A stretch of 64,000 nucleotides of DNA from Nocardia goodfellowii. Lineage in GTDB: Bacteria; Actinomycetota; Actinomycetes; Mycobacteriales; Mycobacteriaceae. The stretch spans positions 4,216,001 through 4,280,000 of the forward strand of contig NZ_JAGGMR010000001.1 in the NCBI RefSeq assembly GCF_017875645.1, in the 5' to 3' direction. Shown here piece by piece: positions 27,764-36,217 of this stretch (position 1 is the stretch's first letter; every line of letters starts with the position of its first letter). Both the position numbers and the translations under genes were made by a program. Below the pieces are notes generated by a model. The model was not told the DNA's origin. It saw nothing but the letters and a program-made list of their open reading frames with translations, and did no database searches.

Positions 27764-29099
27764 GCTCAACGGTCACTCGGTACCGCTGCAGAAGGCGAAG
27801 GCGACAGAGGATCGAGAACGACCGGCACCTCCGAGTACCGGGATATCGCGTTGGCTGCGGTCGCTGACCGGGGTCTCCGAGGAGATCCTCGACTGGGCGG
27901 CAGAGGAGCGGCCACGCTATACGCTGCTGGGTGCGATCATCCTGAACACCGGGGTATTGGCCGGTCTGTCACTGATCGTCGCCCTTGCCAGTCTGACCCC
28001 CGGCTGGTGGTTCGTCCTGATCCCGTTCGGTGTGCTGTGGGGCCACCTGATCATGACCTTCGATCGGTGGTTGATCGCCAGCACACACGGCCTTTCGCAC
28101 CGGTCGAAGGCCGCCGTCTTCGGACCCCGGCTGGCGCTGTCGGTCCTACTCGGCGTTGCGATCGCCGAACCGCTGGTGCTGTGGGTATTTCAGGCACCGA
28201 TCCACAACGAAGTGGCCGAATATCGCAAGAACGAGATCGAACGATACGAAGGTCTGCTCAAGGAATGTAATCCAGTGGCGGGCTCGCCGACCCGGACCGA
28301 TTGCGGGAACCATCGCGTTAATATCGCGCATCCGCCAGAGGCGGTCGAAAACGAGTTGGCGGAAGCGACCGCTCAGTTGGCACGTTCGTCGGCGGCGGTC
28401 ACCGAGATCGACCACCGACTCGATGAGCTGGAGCGGTTGGCGCGTGAGGAGTGCGCGGGCACGGCGGGCCCTGGTTTGACCGGCAATATCGGCGAGGGCG
28501 GGGAATGCCTGCGCAACCGCGCGAAGGCCGACCAATACCGGCTGGATACGCAGATCGATAAACAGCATGCGGATCAAATCGCGCTCCAGCTCAAAGTCGA
28601 CGATCTGAACCGGCAACTCGGCGAAGCACGAGAGCGTAGCGGCGGTGAGATCGCCTCGGAGATAGCCATCAAGGTCGACGAAAAACGCGAGAACCTCAAG
28701 GAGCGTGGGATTCTCGACGATATCGATGCACTCGGACGATTGTCCTCCGACAGTCACGCGGTATGGCTGGCCAGCTGGGTACTGCGGTTGCTGCTGATCG
28801 CGATCGACTGTATGCCGGTGCTCGGCAAGCTACTCGGCGGCACCACGACCTACGACAGGATGGTTGCGCGCCGGTTGGCGTCGGCGAATCGCAAGCACAG
28901 CAGAGATACTCGGCTCGACGAACGCGAACACACCGTGGATATCGAGCTCGGCAGTCAGCAAGTCGAACAGAGACTACGTAGCAACACGAAGAATCTGGTA
29001 GATATCGACCGAATCGACCAGGCTCGGCGCACCACGACGCTTAACTCCCAAATGGATGACTTCGCCGCGCAACTGGAGCATAGCTACCGCCACCGCTAA
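27753..29099 (+). CDS. DUF4407 membrane protein
   Basis: A 448-aa protein with TM segments at about 57-81, 85-103, 127-147 and 336-356. The family signature is HLIMTFDRWLIAS after TM2, then RLALSVLLGVAIAEPLVLWV in TM3. The ~185-residue loop between TM3 and TM4 is predicted outside the cytoplasm. It is helical and carries four Cys (172, 184, 234, 252), enough for two disulfides. The C-terminal ~90 residues are cytoplasmic coiled coil (DEREHTVDIELGSQQVEQRL). DUF4407 proteins have no established function. Last gene of the operon; it may anchor the complex and sense envelope state. Confidence 0.75.
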   Translation: MAPELNGHSVPLQKAKATEDRERPAPPSTGISRWLRSLTGVSEEILDWAAEERPRYTLLGAIILNTGVLAGLSLIVALASLTPGWWFVLIPFGVLWGHLIMTFDRWLIASTHGLSHRSKAAVFGPRLALSVLLGVAIAEPLVLWVFQAPIHNEVAEYRKNEIERYEGLLKECNPVAGSPTRTDCGNHRVNIAHPPEAVENELAEATAQLARSSAAVTEIDHRLDELERLAREECAGTAGPGLTGNIGEGGECLRNRAKADQYRLDTQIDKQHADQIALQLKVDDLNRQLGEARERSGGEIASEIAIKVDEKRENLKERGILDDIDALGRLSSDSHAVWLASWVLRLLLIAIDCMPVLGKLLGGTTTYDRMVARRLASANRKHSRDTRLDEREHTVDIELGSQQVEQRLRSNTKNLVDIDRIDQARRTTTLNSQMDDFAAQLEHSYRHR

Positions 29100-29104
29100 G
29101 ACCG

Positions 29105-29283
29105 TGTCTCACATTGCTGATCTCGTCACGACCTTCTTGTAGCCGTCGGCGTCACGGCGAGAGTGAGGAAGGCCAGGAAGTGAGTGGCCTTGCAGTCGTA
29201 GCGGGTGTTGAGGCGGTGGTAGCCGGGGAGCCAGGAGATTGTTCGTTCTATGACCCATCGGTGCCGGAGTCGGTCGCCGGGTT
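29105..29283 (-). pseudogene. IS5-family transposase, 3' remnant with frameshift
   Basis: The minus strand reads GIEPGDRLRHRWVIERTISW, then LPGYHRLNTRYDCKATHFLA, then FLTLAV. This is the C-terminal DDE-transposase block of IS5-type elements (RHRWVIER-ISWL-GY-RL--RY). The last part is shifted: the expected CYKK-type ending appears in another frame as GYKKVVTRSAM. The remainder of the transposase is missing. The element end is probably the GACCGTGTCTCACATT just after the DUF4407 stop. Confidence 0.75.
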
Positions 29284-29460
29284 CGATACCCAGAGTCGAG
29301 GTCCGATGTCAGCGGAGGTCGCCGACAAGTATGCGATCCATCCGTACTTTTCTGAGAAACCGCGCCCCTCGAACCTGAGGAGACGCTTCGGTACCAGGCG
29401 TTGGAGGCGGCTCACTTCGGAAAGCGTCGATGTCGGACAGGGGAGGGGTAGCCGGAATAC
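29284..29460. other. degenerate sequence inside the mobile-element scar
   Basis: No intact gene. Short frames on both strands lack start signals and recognisable domains. It lies between the IS5 remnant and the integrase fragments and is probably debris. Confidence 0.4.
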
Positions 29461-29655
29461 GCGCTGCTTGCGTATGAGCTGGCAGCGCGGCCCGGCGAAG
29501 GCCTCGCGGTGCGAGGGGACGATATCGATCTCGGTGCCGGAACGGTGCGCATCGTGGGCACCATAATCGGCCGTGAGCTGCGGGTATGCAAGATGTCGCT
29601 GATCACCAGCTCGCCGGTCTTTCCGAGCAGCGTGGGCAAGGTCCCGAGCGGGTGA
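29461..29655 (+). pseudogene. tyrosine recombinase/integrase fragment (Arg-I region)
   Basis: The plus strand reads ALLAYELAARPGEGLAVRGD, then DIDLGAGTVRIVGTIIG. This matches the catalytic-domain start of actinophage and ICE tyrosine integrases (A-R-P-G-E-x-L-A-x-R-W-D-D-I-D-L...GT). The Arg of ARPGE would be the first catalytic Arg. There is no start codon or N-terminal domain, and the frame ends at TGA 29653-29655. Confidence 0.65.
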
Positions 29656-29776
29656 AGGTGGCTGCTGCGTGGCATCCCCTGGTGAGGTACACCGAGTTGT
29701 CGTGGTCGACGTTGAAGACGCCGCGAAGCACCGGGGCCGCCCAAATCGCTGAAGTCCACGCAATCCCCGCCGCCCG

Positions 29777-29863
29777 GCTCATCATTACGAGGACTCAGCA
29801 ATCACCAAGCAGTCCTATGTGAACGTGGAACGACCTGTGGTCGACTTCGCCGACGTCGGGTGA
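29777..29863 (+). pseudogene. tyrosine integrase C-terminal fragment (catalytic Tyr)
   Basis: The plus strand reads AHHYEDSAITKQSYVN, then VERPVVDFADVG and stop. The pattern SAITKQSYV resembles the final helix of tyrosine recombinases with the catalytic Tyr. It is in a different frame from the upstream fragment; the intervening catalytic His/Arg region is missing or scrambled. Together the two pieces indicate one decayed integrase pointing toward pafA. Confidence 0.5.
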
Positions 29864-29882
29864 AAACGTTCGCAAAACGTTC
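29863..29882. repeat. AAAACGTTC direct repeat upstream of pafA
   Basis: AAAACGTTC occurs at 29863-29871 and 29874-29882, an 11-base (one-turn) repeat. Each copy holds the palindrome AACGTT. It abuts the end of the integrase remnant and is ~105 bases upstream of pafA, so it could be an operator or an old attachment/arm site. Confidence 0.4.
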
Positions 29883-29987
29883 ACAGGGCCGATTTCGGGG
29901 CCGCTCGGTCGAATCGTTGTCAACTTGAGCAGGGCGTGTTGCTCGCAGCCCCGCGGAAGTGCATGACATGGCTGTAATGTCGAAGAT

Positions 29988-31346
29988 GTGCAGCGACGAA
30001 TCATGGGGATCGAGACCGAGTTCGGTGTGACATGCACCTTCCACGGTCACCGTCGGCTGTCCCCCGACGAGGTGGCCCGGTACCTTTTCCGCCGGGTGGT
30101 GTCCTGGGGTAGGAGCTCGAATGTGTTCCTGCGCAACGGGGCTCGGTTGTACCTCGATGTGGGTTCGCATCCGGAGTACGCCACGGCGGAGTGCGACAGC
30201 CTGCATCAGCTGGTCACCCATGACCGCGCCGGTGAGCGCGTGCTCGAGGAACTGCTGATCGACGCCGAACAGCGTCTCGCCGAAGAAGGCATCGGCGGCG
30301 ACATCTACCTGTTCAAGAACAACACCGACTCCGCGGGCAACTCCTACGGCTGCCACGAGAACTTCCTCGTGGTCCGCGCCGGCGAGTTCTCCCGGATCTC
30401 CGATGTGCTGTTGCCGTTCCTGGTGACGCGCCAATTGATCTGCGGCGCGGGCAAAGTGCTCCAGACGCCGAAGGCCGCGACCTTCTGCCTGTCGCAGCGC
30501 GCCGAGCACATCTGGGAGGGCGTCTCCTCGGCGACCACCCGCTCGCGCCCGATCATCAACACCCGCGACGAGCCGCATGCCGACGCGGAGAAGTACCGCC
30601 GCCTGCACGTCATCGTGGGCGACTCGAACATGTCCGAGACCACCACCATGCTGAAGGTCGGCACGGCGGCGCTGGTGCTGGAGATGATCGAAGCCGGTGT
30701 GTCGTTCCGGGACTTCGCCCTGGACAACCCCATTCGCGCGATCCGCGAAGTCAGCCACGACATGACGGGACGTCGTCCGGTGCGGCTGGCGGGCGGACGG
30801 CAGGCCAGCGCGCTCGACATCCAGCGCGAGTACTACACCCGCGCCGTCGAGCACCTGCGCAACCGCGACCGGGACCCGCAGATCGACCAGGTCGTCGACC
30901 TGTGGGGCCGCACCCTGGACGCCGTCGAGGCCCAGGACTTCGCCAAGGTCGACACCGAGATCGACTGGGTGATCAAGCGCAAACTGTTCCAGCGCTACCA
31001 GGACCGCTACAACATGGAGCTGTCCGACCCCAAGATCGCCCAGCTGGATCTGGCCTACCACGACATCAAGCGCGGCCGCGGCGTCTTCGACCTGCTGCAG
31101 CGCAAGGGTCTGGCCAAGCGGATCACCGAGGACGAGGCCGTGGACGCCGCGGTGGACACCCCGCCGCAGACCACGCGCGCCAAGCTGCGCGGCGATTTCA
31201 TCACCGCCGCGCAGGAGGCGGGCCGGGACTTCACCGTCGACTGGGTGCACCTCAAGCTGAACGACCAGGCCCAGCGCACCGTGCTGTGCAAGGACCCGTT
31301 CCGTTCGGTGGACGAGCGCGTCGATCGGCTGATCGCCTCGATGTAG
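29988..31346 (+). CDS. pafA: PafA, Pup-protein ligase
   Basis: A 452-aa ligase that uses ATP to phosphorylate the C-terminal Glu of Pup and join it to substrate lysines. N-terminal [40 protein letters not shown] and [20 protein letters not shown] are diagnostic; the fold is shared with Dop. GTG 29988 gives the conserved start [13 protein letters not shown]. It should be near prcA, but here is displaced by ~8 kb of accessory DNA. Confidence 0.97.
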   Translation: MQRRIMGIETEFGVTCTFHGHRRLSPDEVARYLFRRVVSWGRSSNVFLRNGARLYLDVGSHPEYATAECDSLHQLVTHDRAGERVLEELLIDAEQRLAEEGIGGDIYLFKNNTDSAGNSYGCHENFLVVRAGEFSRISDVLLPFLVTRQLICGAGKVLQTPKAATFCLSQRAEHIWEGVSSATTRSRPIINTRDEPHADAEKYRRLHVIVGDSNMSETTTMLKVGTAALVLEMIEAGVSFRDFALDNPIRAIREVSHDMTGRRPVRLAGGRQASALDIQREYYTRAVEHLRNRDRDPQIDQVVDLWGRTLDAVEAQDFAKVDTEIDWVIKRKLFQRYQDRYNMELSDPKIAQLDLAYHDIKRGRGVFDLLQRKGLAKRITEDEAVDAAVDTPPQTTRAKLRGDFITAAQEAGRDFTVDWVHLKLNDQAQRTVLCKDPFRSVDERVDRLIASM

Positions 31347-31374
31347 TCCGCCGCTTCCTGGGTATATCGGCCCC

Positions 31375-31740
31375 ATGGAACTGAAGGAATTACTCGACAT
31401 CGAACGCCAAGGCTGGGACGCGCTGTGCGACAGCACCGGTGCGTCCTTCTACGGCGAACTGATGACCGACGACGCGTTGATGATCCTGGCCAACGGCATG
31501 GTGCTGGATCGCGCGGGGGTGGTCGAATCCCTGCGTGCCGCGCCGCCGTGGCGGGCCTACGAGATCCAAGATCCGCGCCTGGTCGACGTCGGCGCGGACA
31601 GCAAGGTTCTGGTCTACCTCGGCGTCGGCTACCGCGACACGGCAGAACCGGCATTCCGCGGCGTCATGTCCAGCACCTACGTGTTGACCGCGGGCGGTTG
31701 GCGACTGGCCTGCTATCAGCAGACCCAGCTCGCACAGTAG
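31375..31740 (+). CDS. NTF2-like (DUF4440-type) protein
   Basis: A 121-aa small alpha+beta protein: LKELLDIERQGWDALCDSTG, ASFYGELMTDDALMILANGM, then GWRLACYQQTQLA. This matches the SnoaL/DUF4440 branch of the NTF2 fold. Members bind small ligands or act as enzymes of many kinds; none can be named here. It follows pafA after 28 bases on the same strand and may be read through from it. Confidence 0.75.
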   Translation: MELKELLDIERQGWDALCDSTGASFYGELMTDDALMILANGMVLDRAGVVESLRAAPPWRAYEIQDPRLVDVGADSKVLVYLGVGYRDTAEPAFRGVMSSTYVLTAGGWRLACYQQTQLAQ

Positions 31741-31762
31741 GCAATCCCCGGAACCGGCCGGA

Positions 31763-32572
31763 TCAGGACTGGCTGCGCGGGTGGTCAGCCGTGGCCAGCT
31801 TGTGGCCGGAGCGCTTCGGCTCCGGCGTCGGCTCCCGTTCGACGGCGTAACGGACCAGCACCCGCCCGTGCGGCCTGGCTTCGACGCCGAGACAGCGCAT
31901 GCGCGTCGGTCGCGTCGTGCGATCCAGGTCGGGGGCGGTGAACATCATCGGGGTGCGGGTGCCGCCGACCGCGATCGGCACGATCTCGGTCTCGATCTCG
32001 TCGATCAATCCGGCCCGCAACAGTGCCCCGCCCAATCGCGCGCCGCCGGTAGCCACCACGGTGTCCACCGCGAACCGGGCCCGCAGCACCTTCAACGCCG
32101 CGGTGAGGTCCACGTGCCGCCGTCCGACGACCAGATACGGGATCTGCTCGCGTCGCAGATATGCCAGGTACCGCAATGGAGTCGCGACGGCGACGAGGAC
32201 CAGCAGGTGCCACCCCGCCATGTCGTCGCCGGGAAATTCTTTGTAGGTCCAGCGCACCCGGCCGCGGCTGTCGGGGACCACGAACCACCCGGCGCTCGCC
32301 TTCGCTCGCACCTCGGCGGGCAGGTAGTCGGTGCCCAGCACGTGTGGTGGCAGTTCGGCGGGCGGTAGCGGCTCGGGCCGCTGATCATCGGTCACCAGGG
32401 AACCGCTGCCCTCCAGCAGCACCTGCGGCTGATGCCGGCGCAGGATGTCCAGATAGCCGTCGCCGCCCTCGGGCCAGCGCTCGTCCAGCATCAGCAGGGT
32501 GCGCGGGGAAACCGCCAGCCTGCCGTCCACCGAGACGACATTGTGCGTGATCACTCGAGGCCGTTGCATCAT
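31763..32572 (-). CDS. RibD C-terminal / dihydrofolate reductase-like protein
   Basis: A 269-aa reductase of the RibD C-terminal fold (related to dihydrofolate reductase). ITHNVVSVDGRLAVSPRTLL near the N-terminus and VDTVVATGGARLGGALLRAG near residue 190 are the NADPH-binding family blocks. True riboflavin RibD also carries a deaminase domain, absent here, so this is a standalone reductase of unknown substrate. The C-terminal ~25 residues are Arg/Pro-rich. Confidence 0.8.
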   Translation of the reverse strand: MMQRPRVITHNVVSVDGRLAVSPRTLLMLDERWPEGGDGYLDILRRHQPQVLLEGSGSLVTDDQRPEPLPPAELPPHVLGTDYLPAEVRAKASAGWFVVPDSRGRVRWTYKEFPGDDMAGWHLLVLVAVATPLRYLAYLRREQIPYLVVGRRHVDLTAALKVLRARFAVDTVVATGGARLGGALLRAGLIDEIETEIVPIAVGGTRTPMMFTAPDLDRTTRPTRMRCLGVEARPHGRVLVRYAVEREPTPEPKRSGHKLATADHPRSQS

Positions 32573-32635
32573 CGCCTCCCATCCAGTTACCGGATACCCG
32601 GCACCGCTGGGGCAAACCCGCTGGCCCGCCGGGGG

Positions 32636-32932
32636 TTACCCGTCCGCGAGATAGCGCTCCACCGTCTGCACCTTCGACGTCATCGCGTCGGTGACGCCGG
32701 GCCGGATATCAGCCTTCAGCACCAGGCTGCATCGCGGCGCTACCGCGAGCACCGCGTCGCTGGCCTGCTTCACCACCGCCATCACCGCATCCCATTCGCC
32801 TTCGAGCGTGGTGAACATGGCATCGGTGCGATTCGGCAGGCCACTGGCCCGCACCACCCGGACGGCTTCGGCGACGGCACGGCCGACATCGACACCGGTA
32901 CCGAGCGGGGTGACAGAGAAGGCGACGATCAT
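32636..32932 (-). CDS. thiamine-binding protein, MTH1187/YkoF-like (DUF77)
   Basis: A 98-aa ferredoxin-like protein: [20 protein letters not shown], then [20 protein letters not shown], and a lysine-rich C-terminal helix. Family members bind hydroxymethyl-pyrimidine/thiamine-type ligands; no transport partner lies nearby. It is divergent from pafB, 67 bases apart. Confidence 0.8.
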   Translation of the reverse strand: MIVAFSVTPLGTGVDVGRAVAEAVRVVRASGLPNRTDAMFTTLEGEWDAVMAVVKQASDAVLAVAPRCSLVLKADIRPGVTDAMTSKVQTVERYLADG

Positions 32933-32999
32933 GGTTCCATCATGCGGGATGTGTGCGCCGCCGCGCGTGCCGCGCGCCGGGGCTATTACGCTCTACCGG

Positions 33000-33995
33000 G
33001 TGGCGATATCCAAGGTCGAGCGGCTGATGAATCTGGTCATCGCGCTGTTGTCGACCCGGCAGTTCTTGACCGCGGAGCGGATCCGGGACAGTGTCGCGGG
33101 GTACGAGGAGTCCGCGAGCGACGAGGCGTTCAGCCGAATGTTCGAGCGGGACAAGAACGAACTGCGTGACCTGGGCATTCCGCTGGAAATCGGACCGGTG
33201 GGCCGGTATTCGAGCGTCGAGGGGTACCGGATCAACCGGGACGCCTACGAGCTGCCCGAAATAGATCTCAGTGACGAGGAAGCGGCGGCGGTCGCGGTCG
33301 CGGTGCAGATGTGGGAGTCGCCGGAGCTCGCGGCGGCCGCGGAAGGCGCGCTACTGAAGCTTCGTGCCGCGGGCATCCACGTCGAAGCCGATGTCGCGGT
33401 GGCCGCGCCGGCGGTGCCCGCCCGCACGCGCGGTTCCGAACCGGTGCTGGGCAAGTTGCTCGCGGCGATCGATGCCGGGCAGGCGGTGCGGTTCGAGCAT
33501 CGCGGCGCGGTGAACGCGCCCTATCTGATGCGCGATGTGGAGCCGTGGGGTGTGGTGACCCGGCACGGCCGCTGGTACCTGGTCGGGCACGACCGTGACC
33601 GCGATGACGTCCGCAGCTTCCGGCTGTCCCGGATCGGGGACGAGGTGACGCCGTACGGTCCGCCCAACACCGTCCGCAAACCCGACGAGGTGGACCTGCG
33701 GGAGATCGTGGACCGTGTCACCAGCCACACCCCGGTCAGCGGGTCGGCCACGGTGTGGGTGGCCGACGGACGTGGCCAGGAGATTCGCCGGCTCGGCCTG
33801 GTGCTGGAAGAGCGAATGATCGGCGAACGCGGTGGGATGGTGGTGCAGGTGCCGATCCGGTCGCGAGATTGGCTGGCGCGCTTGATCACCGGTCTCGGCC
33901 CGGACGCGCTGGTGCTGGCGCCGGAGGATCTGCGGGCCGATGTGGTCGCGCGGCTGCGCTCGGTGCTCGATCGTACGGAGGTCGCTCTTTCGTGA
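33000..33995 (+). CDS. pafB: PafB, WYL-domain transcriptional activator
   Basis: A 331-aa protein with an N-terminal winged HTH (KVERLMNLVIALLSTRQFLT, AERIRDSVAGY) and a WYL domain (AVRFEHRGAVNAPYLMRDVE then PWGVVTRHGRWYLVGHDRDR). With PafC it forms the ssDNA-responsive activator of the LexA-independent DNA-damage regulon in mycobacteria. GTG 33000 gives the conserved start MAISKVERLMNL; the longer upstream frame is not coding. GTGA overlap with pafC. Confidence 0.93.
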   Translation: MAISKVERLMNLVIALLSTRQFLTAERIRDSVAGYEESASDEAFSRMFERDKNELRDLGIPLEIGPVGRYSSVEGYRINRDAYELPEIDLSDEEAAAVAVAVQMWESPELAAAAEGALLKLRAAGIHVEADVAVAAPAVPARTRGSEPVLGKLLAAIDAGQAVRFEHRGAVNAPYLMRDVEPWGVVTRHGRWYLVGHDRDRDDVRSFRLSRIGDEVTPYGPPNTVRKPDEVDLREIVDRVTSHTPVSGSATVWVADGRGQEIRRLGLVLEERMIGERGGMVVQVPIRSRDWLARLITGLGPDALVLAPEDLRADVVARLRSVLDRTEVALS

Positions 33996-35074
33996 GTACG
34001 AATTCTCGGCTCTCCGTACGGCTTTCGCGGCTGCTCAACATGATCCCGTACTTCATCGCCAACCCCGGCATCAGTGCCGCCGACGCGGCCGCCGATCTCG
34101 GTGTGACCACCAAGCAGCTGATGAGCGACCTGAACCAGCTGTGGATGTGCGGTCTGCCCGGCTACGGGCCCGGCGATCTGATCGACCTGTCGTTCTCCGA
34201 GGAGAGCATCGAGGTCACCTTCTCCGCGGGCATCGACCGGCCGCTGCGGCTGACCTCCACCGAGGCGACCGCGCTGCTGGTGGCGCTGCGCTCGATCGTG
34301 GACATGCCCGGCATGGTCGACCCGACCGCCGCGCACGCCGCCATCGCCAAGATCGAAGCCGCCATCACCGGCGGCCGCAACGCACCCGCCGTAGCGGTGG
34401 ACGCGTCGGCGCGGAGCGCGCCCGCGCGGCCGGTGGACGCTCCTGCGGCGAGCGGGTCCGCCCTGACGACGGACGCTCCGGCGGCGAGCGTGCCCGCGCA
34501 GCCCGTGGACGGGAAAGACGCGGTCGCGACGGTGCGCGCCGCGCTCGCCGACAAGCGCGCGGTGCGGATCGTCTACTACTCGGCCAGTCGTGACGTGGTG
34601 TCCGAACGCGTCGTCGACCCGATCCGGATCGTGCTCGTGGACAACAACAGTTACCTGCAGGGCTGGTGCCGCGAGGCCGAGGGCGTGCGGTTGTTCCGGT
34701 TCGACCGGATCGAGGCGGCCACCGAATTGGACGAGGCGGCCCGGCCGCCGAGCCACGCCACCGCCGAGGCCGCCGCCCTGGATCTGTTCCAGGACGATCC
34801 CGCGGTCCCGTTGGCGCGCTTGCTCGTTCGGCCGGACTACGGCTGGGTACTCGACCAGTACCCGATGCACCGGATGGCAGTGCACCCCGATGGCAGCCTG
34901 GAGGCGACGATGCGGTTCGCCACCCTCGACTGGATGGCCCGGCTGCTGCTCGGCTTCGGCTCCGGCGTGACCGTGCTCGGGCCGCCGGAACTCGTTGCGG
35001 CCGTCCGGGAACGGTCCAATGCGGCGCTCGCCGCCTACGCCGCCGCCGGGTACACCGAGGCCGGCACGCCGTGA
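33992..35074 (+). CDS. pafC: PafC, WYL-domain transcriptional activator with repeat linker
   Basis: A 360-aa partner of PafB. N-terminal winged HTH (LSRLLNMIPYFIANPGISAA, DAAADLGVTTKQLMSDLNQL), then a WYL domain (AVRIVYYSASRDVVSERVVD, LQGWCREAEGVRLFRFDRIE). Between them is an Ala/Pro/Asp linker made of three 12-residue repeats (VDASARSAPARP, VDAPAASGSALT, TDAPAASVPAQP), making the protein longer than the ~316 aa of mycobacterial PafC. GTGA overlaps on both sides couple it to pafB and the panE-like gene. Confidence 0.93.
   Translation: MSTNSRLSVRLSRLLNMIPYFIANPGISAADAAADLGVTTKQLMSDLNQLWMCGLPGYGPGDLIDLSFSEESIEVTFSAGIDRPLRLTSTEATALLVALRSIVDMPGMVDPTAAHAAIAKIEAAITGGRNAPAVAVDASARSAPARPVDAPAASGSALTTDAPAASVPAQPVDGKDAVATVRAALADKRAVRIVYYSASRDVVSERVVDPIRIVLVDNNSYLQGWCREAEGVRLFRFDRIEAATELDEAARPPSHATAEAAALDLFQDDPAVPLARLLVRPDYGWVLDQYPMHRMAVHPDGSLEATMRFATLDWMARLLLGFGSGVTVLGPPELVAAVRERSNAALAAYAAAGYTEAGTP
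34397..34504 (+). repeat. three 36-bp tandem repeats within pafC
   Basis: Three imperfect 36-base units (34397-34432, 34433-34468, 34469-34504) begin GTGGACGC, GTGGACGC and ACGGACGC. They keep the frame and encode the 12-residue linker repeats. Confidence 0.85.
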
Positions 35075-36111
35075 GCCGGGACCGATTACCCCACCGCGTG
35101 CTGGTGCTCGGCGCGGGGAGCATCGGCGTATTCGTGGGCGGGAAGCTGGCGGCGGCCGGCGCGAAGGTCACCTTCGTCGGCCGGCCGCGGGTAATCGACG
35201 GGATCAGCGCTACCGGACTGCGCCTCACCGATCTGGACGGCGGCGAGGTCACCGTCGGGCCCGACCGGTTCGAGGTCGCCACCGAACCGGACGAGGCCGG
35301 CTCCGCGGATCTGGTGCTGGTGACCGTGAAATCGGCGGCCACCGCGGACGCGGTGCGCGGGCTGACCGGCAAGATCCGGCCGGGCACCGTGGTGCTGAGC
35401 CTGCAGAACGGGATCGGCAACGACACGGTCATCCGCGAGATCCTGCCGACCTGTGTGGTACTGGCCGGGATGGTGATGTTCAACGTCGTGCAGCATCCGG
35501 CGGGCCGGTTCCACCGCGGCACCGAGGGTGAGATCGCGATTCAGGACGATCCGGCGCTCGCCGACTTCGGGGAGCTGTTCGACCGGTCCGGACTCGGCTG
35601 GCGCCGGCATGCGGCGCTGCTGCCGGTGCAGTGGGCGAAACTGCTGCTGAATCTGAACAATCCGATCAACGCGCTGTCCGGCCGTCCGCTGCGCGAGCAA
35701 CTGGGCGACCGCGACTATCGGCGCTGCCTGGCGCTGACCCAGCGCGAAGCCCTGGCGGCGATGAACCGGGCGCGCATCGAGCCCGCACGGCTGACGCCGC
35801 TGCCGCCCGCGCTGATGACGCGGTTGCTGACCGTCCCCGATGGTGTTTTCCGGCGGGTCGCGGGTAAGATCCTGGCCATCGATCCGATGGCGCGCTCGTC
35901 CATGGCCGATGATCTGGCGCTCGGCCGGAAGACCGAAATATCTTGGCTCTGCGGCGAAATCGTGGGCTTGGGCGCTATGGTCGGCATGCCGACGCCGGTG
36001 AATCAGCGACTGATCGAACTGGTCGTGGCGGCCGAGCAGGGTGACAAGCGGACCTGGACCGGAGCCGAACTTCTCCAGCAACTCCAAGCCGCGGCCGCGA
36101 CAGCGCGTTAA
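35071..36111 (+). CDS. panE: 2-dehydropantoate 2-reductase family protein
   Basis: A 346-aa NADPH-dependent ketopantoate reductase-like protein: RVLVLGAGSIGVFVGGKLAA (Rossmann), DLVLVTVKSAATADAV, LSLQNGIGNDTVI, and WAKLLLNLNNPINALSGRPL with the catalytic Lys. Pathway role would be pantothenate/CoA synthesis, though several actinobacterial paralogues exist. GTG 35071 overlaps the pafC stop. A reductase in the pafBC operon is unusual; co-transcription may be fortuitous. Confidence 0.85.
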   Translation: MSRDRLPHRVLVLGAGSIGVFVGGKLAAAGAKVTFVGRPRVIDGISATGLRLTDLDGGEVTVGPDRFEVATEPDEAGSADLVLVTVKSAATADAVRGLTGKIRPGTVVLSLQNGIGNDTVIREILPTCVVLAGMVMFNVVQHPAGRFHRGTEGEIAIQDDPALADFGELFDRSGLGWRRHAALLPVQWAKLLLNLNNPINALSGRPLREQLGDRDYRRCLALTQREALAAMNRARIEPARLTPLPPALMTRLLTVPDGVFRRVAGKILAIDPMARSSMADDLALGRKTEISWLCGEIVGLGAMVGMPTPVNQRLIELVVAAEQGDKRTWTGAELLQQLQAAAATAR

Positions 36112-36217
36112 CGCTTGGCAAACGTCGATCTACCGGGGTGTTCCGGCGGTGGGGCGGACGAATTCACCGCTCATAGTCCGGTAGCATCAAAACCACCACA
36201 GTCTTGGGAGGTACACC

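Noticed and set aside
29248..29822. Frames of 78-171 codons on both strands in the mobile scar
   Set aside because: They mix pieces of transposase and integrase debris with noise; no start signal or intact domain.
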